Part shown: piece by piece, positions 36,154 through 45,772 of the stretch
Layout of the letters: each line of letters begins with the position of its first letter
Numbering within the stretch: position 1 is the first letter of the stretch
NCBI GenBank assembly: GCA_949285665.1
Contig: CASDYC010000001.1
Location: forward strand, 131,376 to 195,375
DNA length: 64,000 nt
DNA from: an uncultured bacterium
GTDB taxonomy: Bacteria; Bacillota_I; Bacilli_A; RFN20; CAG-826
Direction: 5' to 3'
Notes under the pieces: generated by a model
Database searches by the model: none
What the model was told of the DNA's origin: nothing
Seen by the model: only the letters and a program-made list of their open reading frames with translations
Program-made: the position numbers and the translations under genes

Positions 36154-37702
36154 TTTTTTAGATAAATTATTAAAATATTACAATATTTCTTTAGAAGATT
36201 TTAAAAATTTAAATAAAGAGACAAACATTGATGATTTAATCACCATTAATAATTTTAAAAATGGTGTTGAATCATCTTTTTTTGTAAAAGAATGTATAAA
36301 AAAGAATAAAAAAATATTAGTTTTTGGCGATTATGATGCTGATGGTATGTTAGCTACATCAATTTTAGTTTATACATTTAAAAAATTAAACTTTAATAAT
36401 TACGGATTTTATATACCAAGTAGATATAAAGATGGATATGGTTTAAATGTTGATGAAGTTAAAATTTTTAAAGAGAAAAATTATGAAGTTATAATATGTG
36501 TTGATAATGGGATTTCACAATTTGAGGCCATAAAATACGCTAAAGAAAACAATATCGATGTTGTAATTTGTGATCACCATGAAATTACAAATAAAAATAT
36601 ACTACCCGATTCAAAATATATTATTCATCCCCAATTTTCTAGTCTAAAACAAATTTGCAGTGGTGCCTTTACGTCATTAGTTTTAGCAAATTCATTAATA
36701 GAACAAGTTGATGAATATTTGATTGCGCTTGCAACAATTTCTACTTTTACAGATATGATGGTTTTAAAAGATAATAATTTTAATTTTGTTAGATATGGTT
36801 TAAAAATTATTAATAAAAATAATTTTTTACAACTTAATTTGTTGTCGGAAAACAAATTTATTGATGAAACAATTATTTCATCTTTAGTTGGTCCAAAAAT
36901 CAATTCTGTTGGAAGATTATCAGAAAATTATGAATCTTGTAATGTTATTAGATTTTTTGTATCAAATAATAATGATGAAATTTTAAAATATTATCAGTTT
37001 ATTAATAATTTAAATATTGAAAGAAAAAATTTATCAAATTCTTTTGATTTAAATTCTTTAAACAAAAATGATTTTGTAATAGTAGATATAGTAAACCAAA
37101 AAGAAGGAATGTTGGGCCTTTTATGTAATAGAGCGCTTTTCAAATATAAACTTCCTACAATATTATTTACTTATGATTTTAATGATCCTAGATATTTAAA
37201 AGGTTCTGCTAGAGTTAGTGGTGGTTATTCTTTAATAGATTTTTTTAAAAATTCAAATGAATTATTGGTTAAATTTGGAGGACATGAATCTGCAGCCGGT
37301 TTAACTATTGAAACTAGTAAATTTAACGAATTTAGAGATTTTTGTTTTGAATATTTTAAAAATAATAAAAATAATTATGAGAAAAAAATTGAATATATTG
37401 ATATTAATCTTACTGATTTGACTTTAGAAAATTATTATCAATTGTTACAATTTGGACCTTTTGGAATTGGAAGAGAAATGCCAATTTTTAAACTTAGTGG
37501 TTTTCCAATAAAAAGCTTTTCTTTTTCTAAAGATAATAAACATATAATTACACCAATTAGTTTAAAAAGCAAAATAGTATGGTGGAATTTTAAACCAAAT
37601 GTTTTAGAAAATAAAAAATCAATAGATTTATATGGTAAATTCACTTTAAATGTCTTTAATAATAAAGAAAATTTAAATTTTAATATAATAAATGATGACT
37701 AA
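36146..37702 (+). CDS. recJ: Single-stranded-DNA-specific exonuclease RecJ
   Basis: 518 aa from the ATG at 36146; an in-frame TTG at 36137 is less likely. DHH motifs are visible: VFGDYDADGMLATS (motif I), CVDNGIS (II), VICDHHEI (III), and the DHHA1 motif KFGGHESAAGLTI. It degrades single-stranded DNA 5' to 3' in recombination and repair. It is shorter than typical RecJ, mostly because the C-terminal OB region is reduced. It overlaps the end of secDF, which is the conserved secDF-recJ pairing. Confidence 0.93.
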   Translation: MISFLDKLLKYYNISLEDFKNLNKETNIDDLITINNFKNGVESSFFVKECIKKNKKILVFGDYDADGMLATSILVYTFKKLNFNNYGFYIPSRYKDGYGLNVDEVKIFKEKNYEVIICVDNGISQFEAIKYAKENNIDVVICDHHEITNKNILPDSKYIIHPQFSSLKQICSGAFTSLVLANSLIEQVDEYLIALATISTFTDMMVLKDNNFNFVRYGLKIINKNNFLQLNLLSENKFIDETIISSLVGPKINSVGRLSENYESCNVIRFFVSNNNDEILKYYQFINNLNIERKNLSNSFDLNSLNKNDFVIVDIVNQKEGMLGLLCNRALFKYKLPTILFTYDFNDPRYLKGSARVSGGYSLIDFFKNSNELLVKFGGHESAAGLTIETSKFNEFRDFCFEYFKNNKNNYEKKIEYIDINLTDLTLENYYQLLQFGPFGIGREMPIFKLSGFPIKSFSFSKDNKHIITPISLKSKIVWWNFKPNVLENKKSIDLYGKFTLNVFNNKENLNFNIINDD

Positions 37703-37716
37703 TTTTATAAAAAATC

Positions 37717-37722
37717 TATAAT
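37717..37722 (+). promoter_or_regulatory. -10 element of rel (leaderless)
   Basis: A perfect TATAAT ends 6 nt before the rel ATG (37729), and no Shine-Dalgarno fits between them. Confidence 0.65.
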
Positions 37723-37728
37723 AGAGAT

Positions 37729-39942
37729 ATGGCAGAAAATAAAACGAATAAAAATGAGATAAAAGAACATACATTTGAGGATTTACAAGAATCTTATTTT
37801 GAATATATAACAAATCAACAAGACCGGGATAAAATAAAAGAAGCATATGAATATGCTAAAGAAAAACATGAAGGTCAATTTAGAAAAAGCGGTGAACCCT
37901 ATATTTGCCATCCTTTAGAAGTTGCATATATCATATCTAAGTTACATGGTGGACCTTCAACAATAGAAGCTGGTTTATTACATGATGTTGTTGAAGATAC
38001 AGATGCAACAATTGAGGATATTAAAAATAAATTTGGAAACGATGTCGCCCTACTAGTTGATTCTTTGACAAAAATTCAACGTTTAAAGCTATCTAAAAAG
38101 AAAGATATTGATTTTGATGCAGAAGATCATCGAAAAATACTTTTAGGTATGGCAAAAGATATTCGTGTCATTGTTGTAAAACTTGCTGATAGATTACATA
38201 ATTTAAGAACTCTTGACTCTTTAAGTCCAGATAGACAAGTTGCTATGGCAAAAGATACTTTAGAAATATATGCACCTATTGCTCATAGACTTGGTATGTA
38301 TAAGATTAAATCCGAATTAGAAGATTTATCTTTAAAATATATTGAACCAGATATTTATAACTATATTTCAAATCTTCTTGATCAAAGAACTAAAAATAGA
38401 AAAAAATCATTAGATAATTTAAAAAAGAAAATTGCCGATTTATTATATGAGGCAAAAATTCCTTTCCAAATTGAATCAAGAATAAAATCTATTTATTCAA
38501 TTTATAAAAAAATATACGTTAAAATGCATAATTTTGACGATATTTATGATATTTTAGCATTAAGAATTATAACTGAAACCGAGCTTAATTGTTATGAAAT
38601 TCTTGGTATTATTCATGCTACATATAAACCAGTACCAGGAAGATTTAAAGATTATATAGCTGTACCAAAACCAAATATGTATCAATCTTTACATACAACA
38701 ATTATGGCCGGAGATGGTAATGTTTTTGAGGTTCAAATTCGAACAAAAGAAATGGATGAAGTAGCAGAAACGGGTATCGCTGCACATTGGAGATATAAAG
38801 AAGGATCAAATTACAATCCAAAACAAGAGCAAAAAGAAATTGAAGAAAAATTACATTGGTTTAGAGACTTTTTACAAATTTCAAATGATAGTAAAAAGAG
38901 TACAGCTGCTCAAGAATATCTTTCAAATTTATCAAAAGATATTTTTGAAGCTAACGTTTATGTTTTTACACCTAAAGGTAAAGTAGTAGATTTACCAAAT
39001 GGTTCAACACCTATTGATTTTGCTTATAAAATTCATACAAAAGTAGGCGATACAGCTTCAGGCGCTGTTGTTAATGGAGTATTAGTTCCATTAAATACAG
39101 TTTTAAAAACGGCAGATATTGTAGAAATTAAAACTAATCCAAATTCACCCGGACCTTCAGAAGGTTGGTTAAAATTTGCTAAAACAGCAACCGCTATTAA
39201 TAGAATTAAAAAATTTATCGCTAAAAAGAATAGCGAATATCAAAAAGATGATAAAATTAAGATTGGAAAACAGGGTTTAATTGATTGCTTTAGAGAAGCT
39301 GGAATATCAGAAAATGATACAATCAACTTAATATCTACTAATAAAGTACTAAATAACTACCATTTTTCTACTATTGATGAATTATATGTTGGAGTTGCAA
39401 ATCATAATCCTCTACCAAGTGCAATATTATCATTTTTGAATTTAAATAATAAAAAAACTCGTTTTAAGTTAATAAATAAAAATAAAAAACAACTTTCTAA
39501 CATACCTGTAACTGTTAAAAATGTAGATGATGTTGCAATTACATTGGCAAATTGTTGTTCACCAATTCCAGGTGATGACATTGTCGGTTATATTACTAAA
39601 GGAAGAGGTATAACTGTTCACAGAAAGAATTGTCCAAATATCGTTCACGAAAAAGAAAGATTAATAGAAGTTGAGTGGAAGCAAAATTTAGGTTTAGGAA
39701 CATATCCCGTTGATATTTCTATAAGTTCAAATGATAGAAAAGATCTATTAGTTGATTTAATGAATCTATTTTCAATTAACAAAATTGCAGTTTCTAAATT
39801 AAATGCAAAATCATTTCCAGATACTATGATAGCAACATTTACAGCTACAATTTATGTAAGTGATGCAAAAACTTTACAAGATATTTTTAATATGATTTTA
39901 AATATTAAAGGTGTTTTTGAAGTTAAAAGAATTATTCACTAA
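37729..39942 (+). CDS. rel: Bifunctional (p)ppGpp synthetase/hydrolase Rel
   Basis: 737 aa with all domains: HD hydrolase (YICHPLEVA, AGLLHDVVEDT, KLADRLHNLRTL), synthetase (RFKDYIAVPKPNMYQSLHTT and EVQIRTKEMDEVAETGIAAHW), TGS (VYVFTPKGKVVDLPNGSTP), helical and zinc-finger-like region (ANCCSPIPGDDIVGYI) and a C-terminal ACT domain. Both HD and synthetase residues are intact, so it likely makes and degrades the alarmone. The message is predicted leaderless. It is followed by hisS, the usual Firmicutes neighbour. Confidence 0.97.
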   Translation: MAENKTNKNEIKEHTFEDLQESYFEYITNQQDRDKIKEAYEYAKEKHEGQFRKSGEPYICHPLEVAYIISKLHGGPSTIEAGLLHDVVEDTDATIEDIKNKFGNDVALLVDSLTKIQRLKLSKKKDIDFDAEDHRKILLGMAKDIRVIVVKLADRLHNLRTLDSLSPDRQVAMAKDTLEIYAPIAHRLGMYKIKSELEDLSLKYIEPDIYNYISNLLDQRTKNRKKSLDNLKKKIADLLYEAKIPFQIESRIKSIYSIYKKIYVKMHNFDDIYDILALRIITETELNCYEILGIIHATYKPVPGRFKDYIAVPKPNMYQSLHTTIMAGDGNVFEVQIRTKEMDEVAETGIAAHWRYKEGSNYNPKQEQKEIEEKLHWFRDFLQISNDSKKSTAAQEYLSNLSKDIFEANVYVFTPKGKVVDLPNGSTPIDFAYKIHTKVGDTASGAVVNGVLVPLNTVLKTADIVEIKTNPNSPGPSEGWLKFAKTATAINRIKKFIAKKNSEYQKDDKIKIGKQGLIDCFREAGISENDTINLISTNKVLNNYHFSTIDELYVGVANHNPLPSAILSFLNLNNKKTRFKLINKNKKQLSNIPVTVKNVDDVAITLANCCSPIPGDDIVGYITKGRGITVHRKNCPNIVHEKERLIEVEWKQNLGLGTYPVDISISSNDRKDLLVDLMNLFSINKIAVSKLNAKSFPDTMIATFTATIYVSDAKTLQDIFNMILNIKGVFEVKRIIH

Positions 39943-39995
39943 TTATTTAGTGCAAAATATTGTCTTTGATTTACTTCATACTAATTAATTAGTAT
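39937..39995. promoter_or_regulatory. Two TTAGT(A/G) inverted repeats over the hisS promoter
   Basis: CACTAATTATTTAGTG (39937-39952) has inverted arms CACTAA/TTAGTG, and ATACTAATTAATTAGTAT (39978-39995) is a perfect 18 bp palindrome. The second overlaps the first three bases of the hisS -10 (TATAAT 39993-39998). The centres are 42 bp apart. This looks like a two-site operator. The hexamer is the same as in the 11 bp arrays. Confidence 0.55.
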
Positions 39996-39998
39996 AAT
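39993..39998 (+). promoter_or_regulatory. -10 element of hisS-aspS
   Basis: TATAAT overlaps the palindrome above; start expected near 40005, giving a very short leader that begins at about the AGAGG ribosome site. Confidence 0.55.
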
Positions 39999-40015
39999 TT
40001 TACAGAGGTTTTTGT

Positions 40016-41311
40016 ATGGAGTATACTGTTTTAAAGGGAACACACGATATTATTAATAACGAAGCATATAATTATTCATATATTGAAAATTTATTATCAA
40101 ATATCGCTAGGATATATAATTTTAAAGAATTTAGAACACCTATTATTGAAAAAACTAGTTTGTTCGTTCGTTCAGTTGGAGAATCAAGTGATGTTGTACG
40201 AAAAGAAATGTATTCATTCCTTGATAAAGGTGAACGTGAAATTACATTAAGACCTGAATTTACTGCTGGAATTATCAGAAGTATTGTTAATAATAAATTA
40301 CTTTTTAATGATGTTCCTGTAAAAGCATTTTATTGTGGTCCTGTTTTTAGATATGAAAGACCACAATTAGGTAGATATAGACAATTTAATCAATTTGGTA
40401 TCGAAATTGTTGGTTCGAATTCATATTTAAGAGAAGTTGAATGCATTGTTTTTGGATATAACGCCTTAAAAATGCTTGGGTTTAAAGATGTAAGATTAGT
40501 AATAAATACACTAGGTGATGCAAATTCAAGAAAATTATATAAAGAAAAATTAGTTGAATATTTTTCTAAACATATAGATGAAATGTGTACAGATTGTCAT
40601 GAAAGATTAGAAATTAATCCATTAAGAATATTGGATTGTAAAAATGAAGACGATCAACACATTATTTTTAATGCACCAAAAATTTCTGATTTTTTAAGTA
40701 AAGAATCTAATGAAAGATTTCAGAATATTCTTAATTGTTTAGATATTCTTGGTGTTGAATATACAGTTGATGAAAGATTAGTTAGAGGACTTGATTATTA
40801 TAGTGAAACTGTTTTTGAATACCATTACACATCAGAAAAAGGCATTAATTATGGAGCAATTGGCGGCGGTGGTTTTTATAATAGTTTAGTAAAAGAAATT
40901 GGTGGTCCTGATGTTAGTGGTGTCGGATTATCATTTGGAATAGAGAGACTTTTTAATATATTAAAAGACAATAATTTGTTAGCGAAAGATGACGGTTTGG
41001 ATGTTTATATAATTCCAATTGACAATATTTCAAATCAATACTTATCAGTTTTATTTACTACAATTAGGGATTATGGATTTTCCTGTGATATTAACCTTGA
41101 ATCTTCATCATTTTCTAGCAGTTTTAAAAAAGCTGAAAGAAACAATGCAAAATTTGCAATTATTGTTGGAGAAGAAGAAGTCAATACTCACATCTTAACT
41201 GTTAAGAATATTGCGACAAAAGAACAATTTAAAGTTGTTGAAAACGATTTAATTTCATTTTTAGATAAAAATTTAGAAGATCACAATGACAATGATCATT
41301 GTCACGAATAA
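40016..41311 (+). CDS. hisS: Histidine--tRNA ligase
   Basis: 431 aa class II synthetase. Motif 1 region is FRTPIIEKTSLFVRSVGESSD, motif 2 is GPVFRYERPQLGRYRQFNQFG, histidine-specific LVRGLDYYSETVFE and motif 3 GVGLSFGIERLFN are all present, followed by the anticodon-binding domain (about 325-420). The C-terminus carries an unusual tail, EDHNDNDHCHE, rich in potential metal ligands. No T-box precedes it, in contrast to pheS, ileS and valS. AGAGG supports the ATG. aspS follows after 11 bp. Confidence 0.97.
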   Translation: MEYTVLKGTHDIINNEAYNYSYIENLLSNIARIYNFKEFRTPIIEKTSLFVRSVGESSDVVRKEMYSFLDKGEREITLRPEFTAGIIRSIVNNKLLFNDVPVKAFYCGPVFRYERPQLGRYRQFNQFGIEIVGSNSYLREVECIVFGYNALKMLGFKDVRLVINTLGDANSRKLYKEKLVEYFSKHIDEMCTDCHERLEINPLRILDCKNEDDQHIIFNAPKISDFLSKESNERFQNILNCLDILGVEYTVDERLVRGLDYYSETVFEYHYTSEKGINYGAIGGGGFYNSLVKEIGGPDVSGVGLSFGIERLFNILKDNNLLAKDDGLDVYIIPIDNISNQYLSVLFTTIRDYGFSCDINLESSSFSSSFKKAERNNAKFAIIVGEEEVNTHILTVKNIATKEQFKVVENDLISFLDKNLEDHNDNDHCHE

Positions 41312-41322
41312 TAGAGGGTTTT

Positions 41323-43062
41323 ATGAAAGAGATTGAAAGAACTTGTTTTAATACAGAAGTTAGTTTAAGTAATGTTGGTCAAGAAGTATATTTAATAGGT
41401 TGGGTTCATAAAAAAAGAGATTTAGGTTCCCTTACTTTTATTGATTTAAGAGACCGTAGTGGAATTATTCAACTTGTATTAAACAATGAAACAAAAAAAT
41501 TTCCCGTTGTTAAAAATGAATATTTAATTCATGTTCAAGGTGTAGTTAATAAAAAAGATATACCTAATCCAAAACTTATAACTGGAAATATTGAAATTGT
41601 TGTTGATAAATTAGAAGTTATTAATACAGCTGAACTAACTCCATTTATAATTGATGATGATACCGATGCACTTGAAGATACAAGACTAAAATATAGATAT
41701 TTAGATTTAAGAAGATTGTGTTTACAAAAAAACTTAATTTTAAGATCAAAAATTGTTTCTATAACTCATGATTTTCTTAATAAGAATGGATTTTTAGAAA
41801 TAGAAACCCCAGTTTTAGGCGTTTCTACTCCAGAAGGAGCAAGAGAGTTTTTAGTCCCTTCAAGAAATAATCCACAACAATTTTATGCTTTACCTCAATC
41901 TCCTCAACTTTATAAACAATTATTAATGATTGCTGGATTCGAAAGATATTACCAAATTGCAAAATGTTTTAGAGATGAAGATTTGAGAGCCGATAGACAA
42001 CCAGAATTTACTCAAATCGATATCGAAACATCATTTTTAAATCAAGAACAACTATTAGATATAATGGATCAATTACTTTATCGTATTTTTAAAGAAACTA
42101 TTGGTTATGAGATTAAATTACCAATAAGAAAAATGGAATATGATGAAGCTGTTAATGTTTATGGAAGTGATAAGCCTGATACAAGATTTGATTTGAAATT
42201 AGTTGATGTTAAAGATTTGTTTATTAATAGTGAATTCGAAATATTTAAAAATAACAAATATTTAAAATGTATTGTTGTAAAAAATTCTTCCAATTATTTT
42301 TCAAGAAAGATTTTTGATGAACTTAATTTAACGGCTAATAAATTTGGAATGAAAAACTTCTTCTATTTAAAATATGTTAATAATGAATTCAGTGGTTCTA
42401 TTTTAAAATTTTTAACTGATGAAATTAAAGACAAACTTATTAATACATTAAATCTTGAAAATAATGATGTTATTATATTTGCGTCAAGCAACATTAAATA
42501 TAATGTTAATTTCGGTTTAGGTGCTTTAAGAAATGAATTAGCAAAGAAATTAGATTTAATTAAAAATAAAGATCAATATGATATTTTGTGGGTTGTTCAT
42601 TGGCCATTATTTTCAAAAGATGAAATTACTAATCAATTAACCCCTGAACATCATCCATTTACAAGACCATGTGATGAAGATTTAAAATATTTAGATGAAG
42701 CACCAGAAAAAGTGTATGCTTATTGCTATGATATTGTAATCAATGGTTATGAAGCTGGTGGCGGTTCGCTAAGAATTTATGACCAAAAAACACAAACTAA
42801 AATTTTTGAATTATTAGGTTTATCTGATGAAGATATTAAAAAAAGATTTGGATTTTTTATTGATGCATTTAAATATGGAACGCCTCCACATGCAGGAATT
42901 GCTTTTGGATTAGAAAGATTAACTATGTTATTAGCAAAAACTGATAATATTAGAGACGTAATTGCTTTCCCAAAAAATCTTAAAGCAAGATGCCCAATGT
43001 CAAATGCCCCATCAAATGTTACTGAAGAACAATTAAAAGATTTACATATTAAATTTGAATAA
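41323..43062 (+). CDS. aspS: Aspartate--tRNA ligase, bacterial type
   Basis: 579 aa. N-terminal OB anticodon-binding domain (GWVHKKRDLGSLTFIDLRDRSG), class II core (motif 2 ARCFRDEDLRADRQPEFTQ with K for A in this copy: AKCFRDEDLRADRQ), the bacterial GAD insertion (about 280-400) and motif 3 (GIAFGLERLTMLLA). An upstream in-frame TTG at 41299 would add eight residues inside hisS; the ATG at 41323 has GAGGG in front and is preferred. Co-transcribed with hisS. Confidence 0.97.
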   Translation: MKEIERTCFNTEVSLSNVGQEVYLIGWVHKKRDLGSLTFIDLRDRSGIIQLVLNNETKKFPVVKNEYLIHVQGVVNKKDIPNPKLITGNIEIVVDKLEVINTAELTPFIIDDDTDALEDTRLKYRYLDLRRLCLQKNLILRSKIVSITHDFLNKNGFLEIETPVLGVSTPEGAREFLVPSRNNPQQFYALPQSPQLYKQLLMIAGFERYYQIAKCFRDEDLRADRQPEFTQIDIETSFLNQEQLLDIMDQLLYRIFKETIGYEIKLPIRKMEYDEAVNVYGSDKPDTRFDLKLVDVKDLFINSEFEIFKNNKYLKCIVVKNSSNYFSRKIFDELNLTANKFGMKNFFYLKYVNNEFSGSILKFLTDEIKDKLINTLNLENNDVIIFASSNIKYNVNFGLGALRNELAKKLDLIKNKDQYDILWVVHWPLFSKDEITNQLTPEHHPFTRPCDEDLKYLDEAPEKVYAYCYDIVINGYEAGGGSLRIYDQKTQTKIFELLGLSDEDIKKRFGFFIDAFKYGTPPHAGIAFGLERLTMLLAKTDNIRDVIAFPKNLKARCPMSNAPSNVTEEQLKDLHIKFE

Positions 43063-43080
43063 TTTAAAAGGAGAAATTTT

Positions 43081-45039
43081 ATGAAAGAAATAGATAAATT
43101 AAGCGTTGCAGCCATAAGGTCAACTGCAATTGACATGATTAATGAAGCAAAAAGTGGACATCCTGGAATGGCTTTAGGTAGCACACCAATTTTATATGCT
43201 TTATTTAAAGATCATTTAATTAGTGATCCATTTGATCCAAAATGGATTAATAGAGATAGGTTTGTTTTAAGTGCGGGTCATGCTTCAAGTCTTCTTTATA
43301 CAACGCTTCATGTATCTGGTTATCGAATTTCCATGGATGACTTAAAAAAATTCAGAACATTTGGATCAATTACTCCAGGACATCCAGAATTCGGTCATAC
43401 TCCAGGAGTTGATTCAACAAGTGGTCCATTAGGACAAGGAATAGCTCAAGCTGTTGGAATGGCGATGGCAGAGGCTAATTTAAGAACAAATTATCCTAAT
43501 TACATCGACCATTATACTTATGTTTTATGTGGCGATGGTTGTTTAGAAGAAGGAATTTCTCAAGAAGCAATTTCATATGCTGGAAAATTAAGATTAAATA
43601 AATTAATTCTTATATATGATAAAAACGATGTAACATTAGATGGTCCATTATCATTAAGTGATGAAAGTGATGTGACACAAAGATTTTTGGCTGAACATTG
43701 GAATGTAATAACAGTTGATGATGGAAATGACGTTGATGAAATTTCGGCTGCTATTAAAAAAGCAAAAAAATCAGATTTACCTGTTTTAATAATTGTAAAA
43801 ACCATAATTGGTTATGGAAGTAGTGTTCAAGGGACAAATAAAGCTCATGGAAGTCCATTAAGTGCTGAAGATATAATTAAAACAAAACAATTCTTTAATT
43901 ATAATTATCCACCTTTTACTATTCCTCAAGAAGTCTATGACAATATGAAAGAAAACTTTATTGAAAGAGGCTTAAAAGAACATTCAAAATGGTTAAGTAA
44001 AATTGAAAAAGTAAAAGATGGTAATGTATTAGATTATAAATTAACTTTTAGTAATGATGTAAATTATTTATTACCAGAAGATTTTACAGATTTCGATGTA
44101 AATAAAGTTGAAGCTACTAGAAAAAGCTCTAATTCAGCATTAAATTATTATGCAAATGTCGTTAATAAAATGATTGGTGGAAGTGCCGATGTTGAAGGAA
44201 GTGTTTTAACAAAATTAAATAATGCAACGGCATTTGATAAAAATAATTATGGGGGAAGAATTATCCATTTTGGAATTAGAGAATTTTTAATGGCATCTAT
44301 TGCAAATGGTATGTTATTACATAGCGGTTTAAGACCATTTGTTGGCTGTTTCTTAGTATTTTCTGATTACATGAAATCTGCAATTAGAATGTCAGCTATA
44401 TCTAAATTACCTGTTATTTATATATTCTCACACGATTCAATAAGTGTTGGACAAGATGGTCCTACTCATCAACCTGTTGAACAACTTGCAATGTTAAGAA
44501 GTATTCCAAATTTAAATGTAATAAGACCATGTGATGCAAGGGAAGTTTATGCTTCTTATAAGATTGCATTAAAATCTCTTGATACACCAACTGCAATCAT
44601 TACTGCAAGAAGTGAATCAAAATTTAAAGCAAATTCATCTTATAAAGGCGTAGAAAAAGGCGCTTATATCATTGCAAAAGAAGAATCTAGACTTGATTTT
44701 ACAATTATTGCAACTGGCACAGAAGTAGATTTAGCTCTTGAAGCAAAAGAACTTCTTAAAAAAGAAAATATTGATGTTAGAGTTGTTTCTATGCCATCAA
44801 TGTTTAATTTTGCAAAACAATCCGAAGAATATAAAAACGAAATATTAAAATCACCATATGAAAAAAGAATATTTGTTGAAATGCTTTCAAGTTATGGATT
44901 ACATAAATATGCAAAACATACAATGTGTATAGATCATTTTGGTGATTCCGCTGATGTAAAAGTATTATTAAAAGAATATGATTACACAAGTCAAAGACTT
45001 GCAAATGATATTAAAAATTATATTAAGGAGTCAAAATAA
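43081..45039 (+). CDS. tkt: Transketolase
   Basis: 652 aa thiamine-diphosphate enzyme of the non-oxidative pentose phosphate pathway. N-terminal GHPGMALG and the ThDP motif GDGCLEEGISQEA, then HDSISVGQDGPTHQPVEQL in the pyrimidine-binding domain and a C-terminal domain. AAAGGAG precedes the ATG. In a small genome it supplies pentoses for nucleotides; deoB downstream fits the same pentose route. Confidence 0.96.
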   Translation: MKEIDKLSVAAIRSTAIDMINEAKSGHPGMALGSTPILYALFKDHLISDPFDPKWINRDRFVLSAGHASSLLYTTLHVSGYRISMDDLKKFRTFGSITPGHPEFGHTPGVDSTSGPLGQGIAQAVGMAMAEANLRTNYPNYIDHYTYVLCGDGCLEEGISQEAISYAGKLRLNKLILIYDKNDVTLDGPLSLSDESDVTQRFLAEHWNVITVDDGNDVDEISAAIKKAKKSDLPVLIIVKTIIGYGSSVQGTNKAHGSPLSAEDIIKTKQFFNYNYPPFTIPQEVYDNMKENFIERGLKEHSKWLSKIEKVKDGNVLDYKLTFSNDVNYLLPEDFTDFDVNKVEATRKSSNSALNYYANVVNKMIGGSADVEGSVLTKLNNATAFDKNNYGGRIIHFGIREFLMASIANGMLLHSGLRPFVGCFLVFSDYMKSAIRMSAISKLPVIYIFSHDSISVGQDGPTHQPVEQLAMLRSIPNLNVIRPCDAREVYASYKIALKSLDTPTAIITARSESKFKANSSYKGVEKGAYIIAKEESRLDFTIIATGTEVDLALEAKELLKKENIDVRVVSMPSMFNFAKQSEEYKNEILKSPYEKRIFVEMLSSYGLHKYAKHTMCIDHFGDSADVKVLLKEYDYTSQRLANDIKNYIKESK

Positions 45040-45365
45040 TGGGTAAATATTATAAACTTGATAGTTATACACAAAATGGCTCTTTAAATATAGATTTAGA
45101 CATTTTTAATGATATTGCATCTCATTGTGTTAATGATATTATTATTAAAAGAAATTTAACTAAAGACGATTTATGTCTTGCTAAAAAAATTAAAACTGTA
45201 AATAAAGATAATAAATTGTCTATTAATATTTCTATAAATATTAAAAAAGATTTACCAATAAATGAAATTTGTTTAGATATACAAAAATCAGTAGTTAAAA
45301 CTATTAATTTATTATTAGAACAAATCCCATTTAAAGTCGAAGTTTGTATTGATAAAGTATTGTAA
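45039..45365 (+). CDS. Asp23/Gls24 family protein (YqhY-like)
   Basis: A 108 aa protein whose alpha-beta pattern (DIASHCVNDIII; KLSINISINIKKDLPINEICLDIQKSV; PFKVEVCIDKV) matches the Asp23/Gls24 family, here directly before nusB as yqhY is in B. subtilis. YqhY has been linked to control of lipid synthesis (acetyl-CoA carboxylase); the precise role here is unknown. The start overlaps the tkt stop codon by one base and has AAGGAG upstream. Conservation is moderate. Confidence 0.72.
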   Translation: MGKYYKLDSYTQNGSLNIDLDIFNDIASHCVNDIIIKRNLTKDDLCLAKKIKTVNKDNKLSINISINIKKDLPINEICLDIQKSVVKTINLLLEQIPFKVEVCIDKVL

Positions 45366-45367
45366 TT

Positions 45368-45772
45368 ATGGTTATTTCACGTCATAAATCAAATTTAATA
45401 TCTTTCTTTTGCATATATGATTTTTTAGTTTTACAAGAAATCGGCTATGAATTTGATATTAAACATAATATAGAGTCATTGTGTAAAGATGATTATGAAA
45501 ATTGTGATACTCACATAAAAGAGTGTGTTTTAATGACCATTAAAAACTTCGATGAAATTAAATCAATAATAACTTCAAATCTTGTAAATTGGACCTATAA
45601 ACGTGTTTCTTTAATAAATAAAGCTATATTATTCCTATCAATAGCTGAATATAAATATGCCGGAAACATTGATAAAGCCATTGTTATTGATAATGCGGTA
45701 AATTTTGCAAAAAAATATAGCGATCCTGATGATTATAAATTCATAAACGGGCTTCTTGATAAGGTATTATGA
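45368..45772 (+). CDS. nusB: Transcription antitermination protein NusB
   Basis: A 134 aa all-helical protein matching NusB: N-terminal short helix, then WTYKRVSLINKAILFLSIAEY and the C-terminal DNAVNFAKKYSDPDDYKFINGLLDKV, the conserved block. It binds boxA with S10 (NusE) in rRNA antitermination. It is very close to its neighbours (2 bp before, 4 bp overlap after). Confidence 0.92.
   Translation: MVISRHKSNLISFFCIYDFLVLQEIGYEFDIKHNIESLCKDDYENCDTHIKECVLMTIKNFDEIKSIITSNLVNWTYKRVSLINKAILFLSIAEYKYAGNIDKAIVIDNAVNFAKKYSDPDDYKFINGLLDKVL

Noticed and set aside
41299-41322. Upstream TTG start for aspS
   Set aside because: It lies in hisS; ATG 41323 has its own GAGGG and matches the family start.
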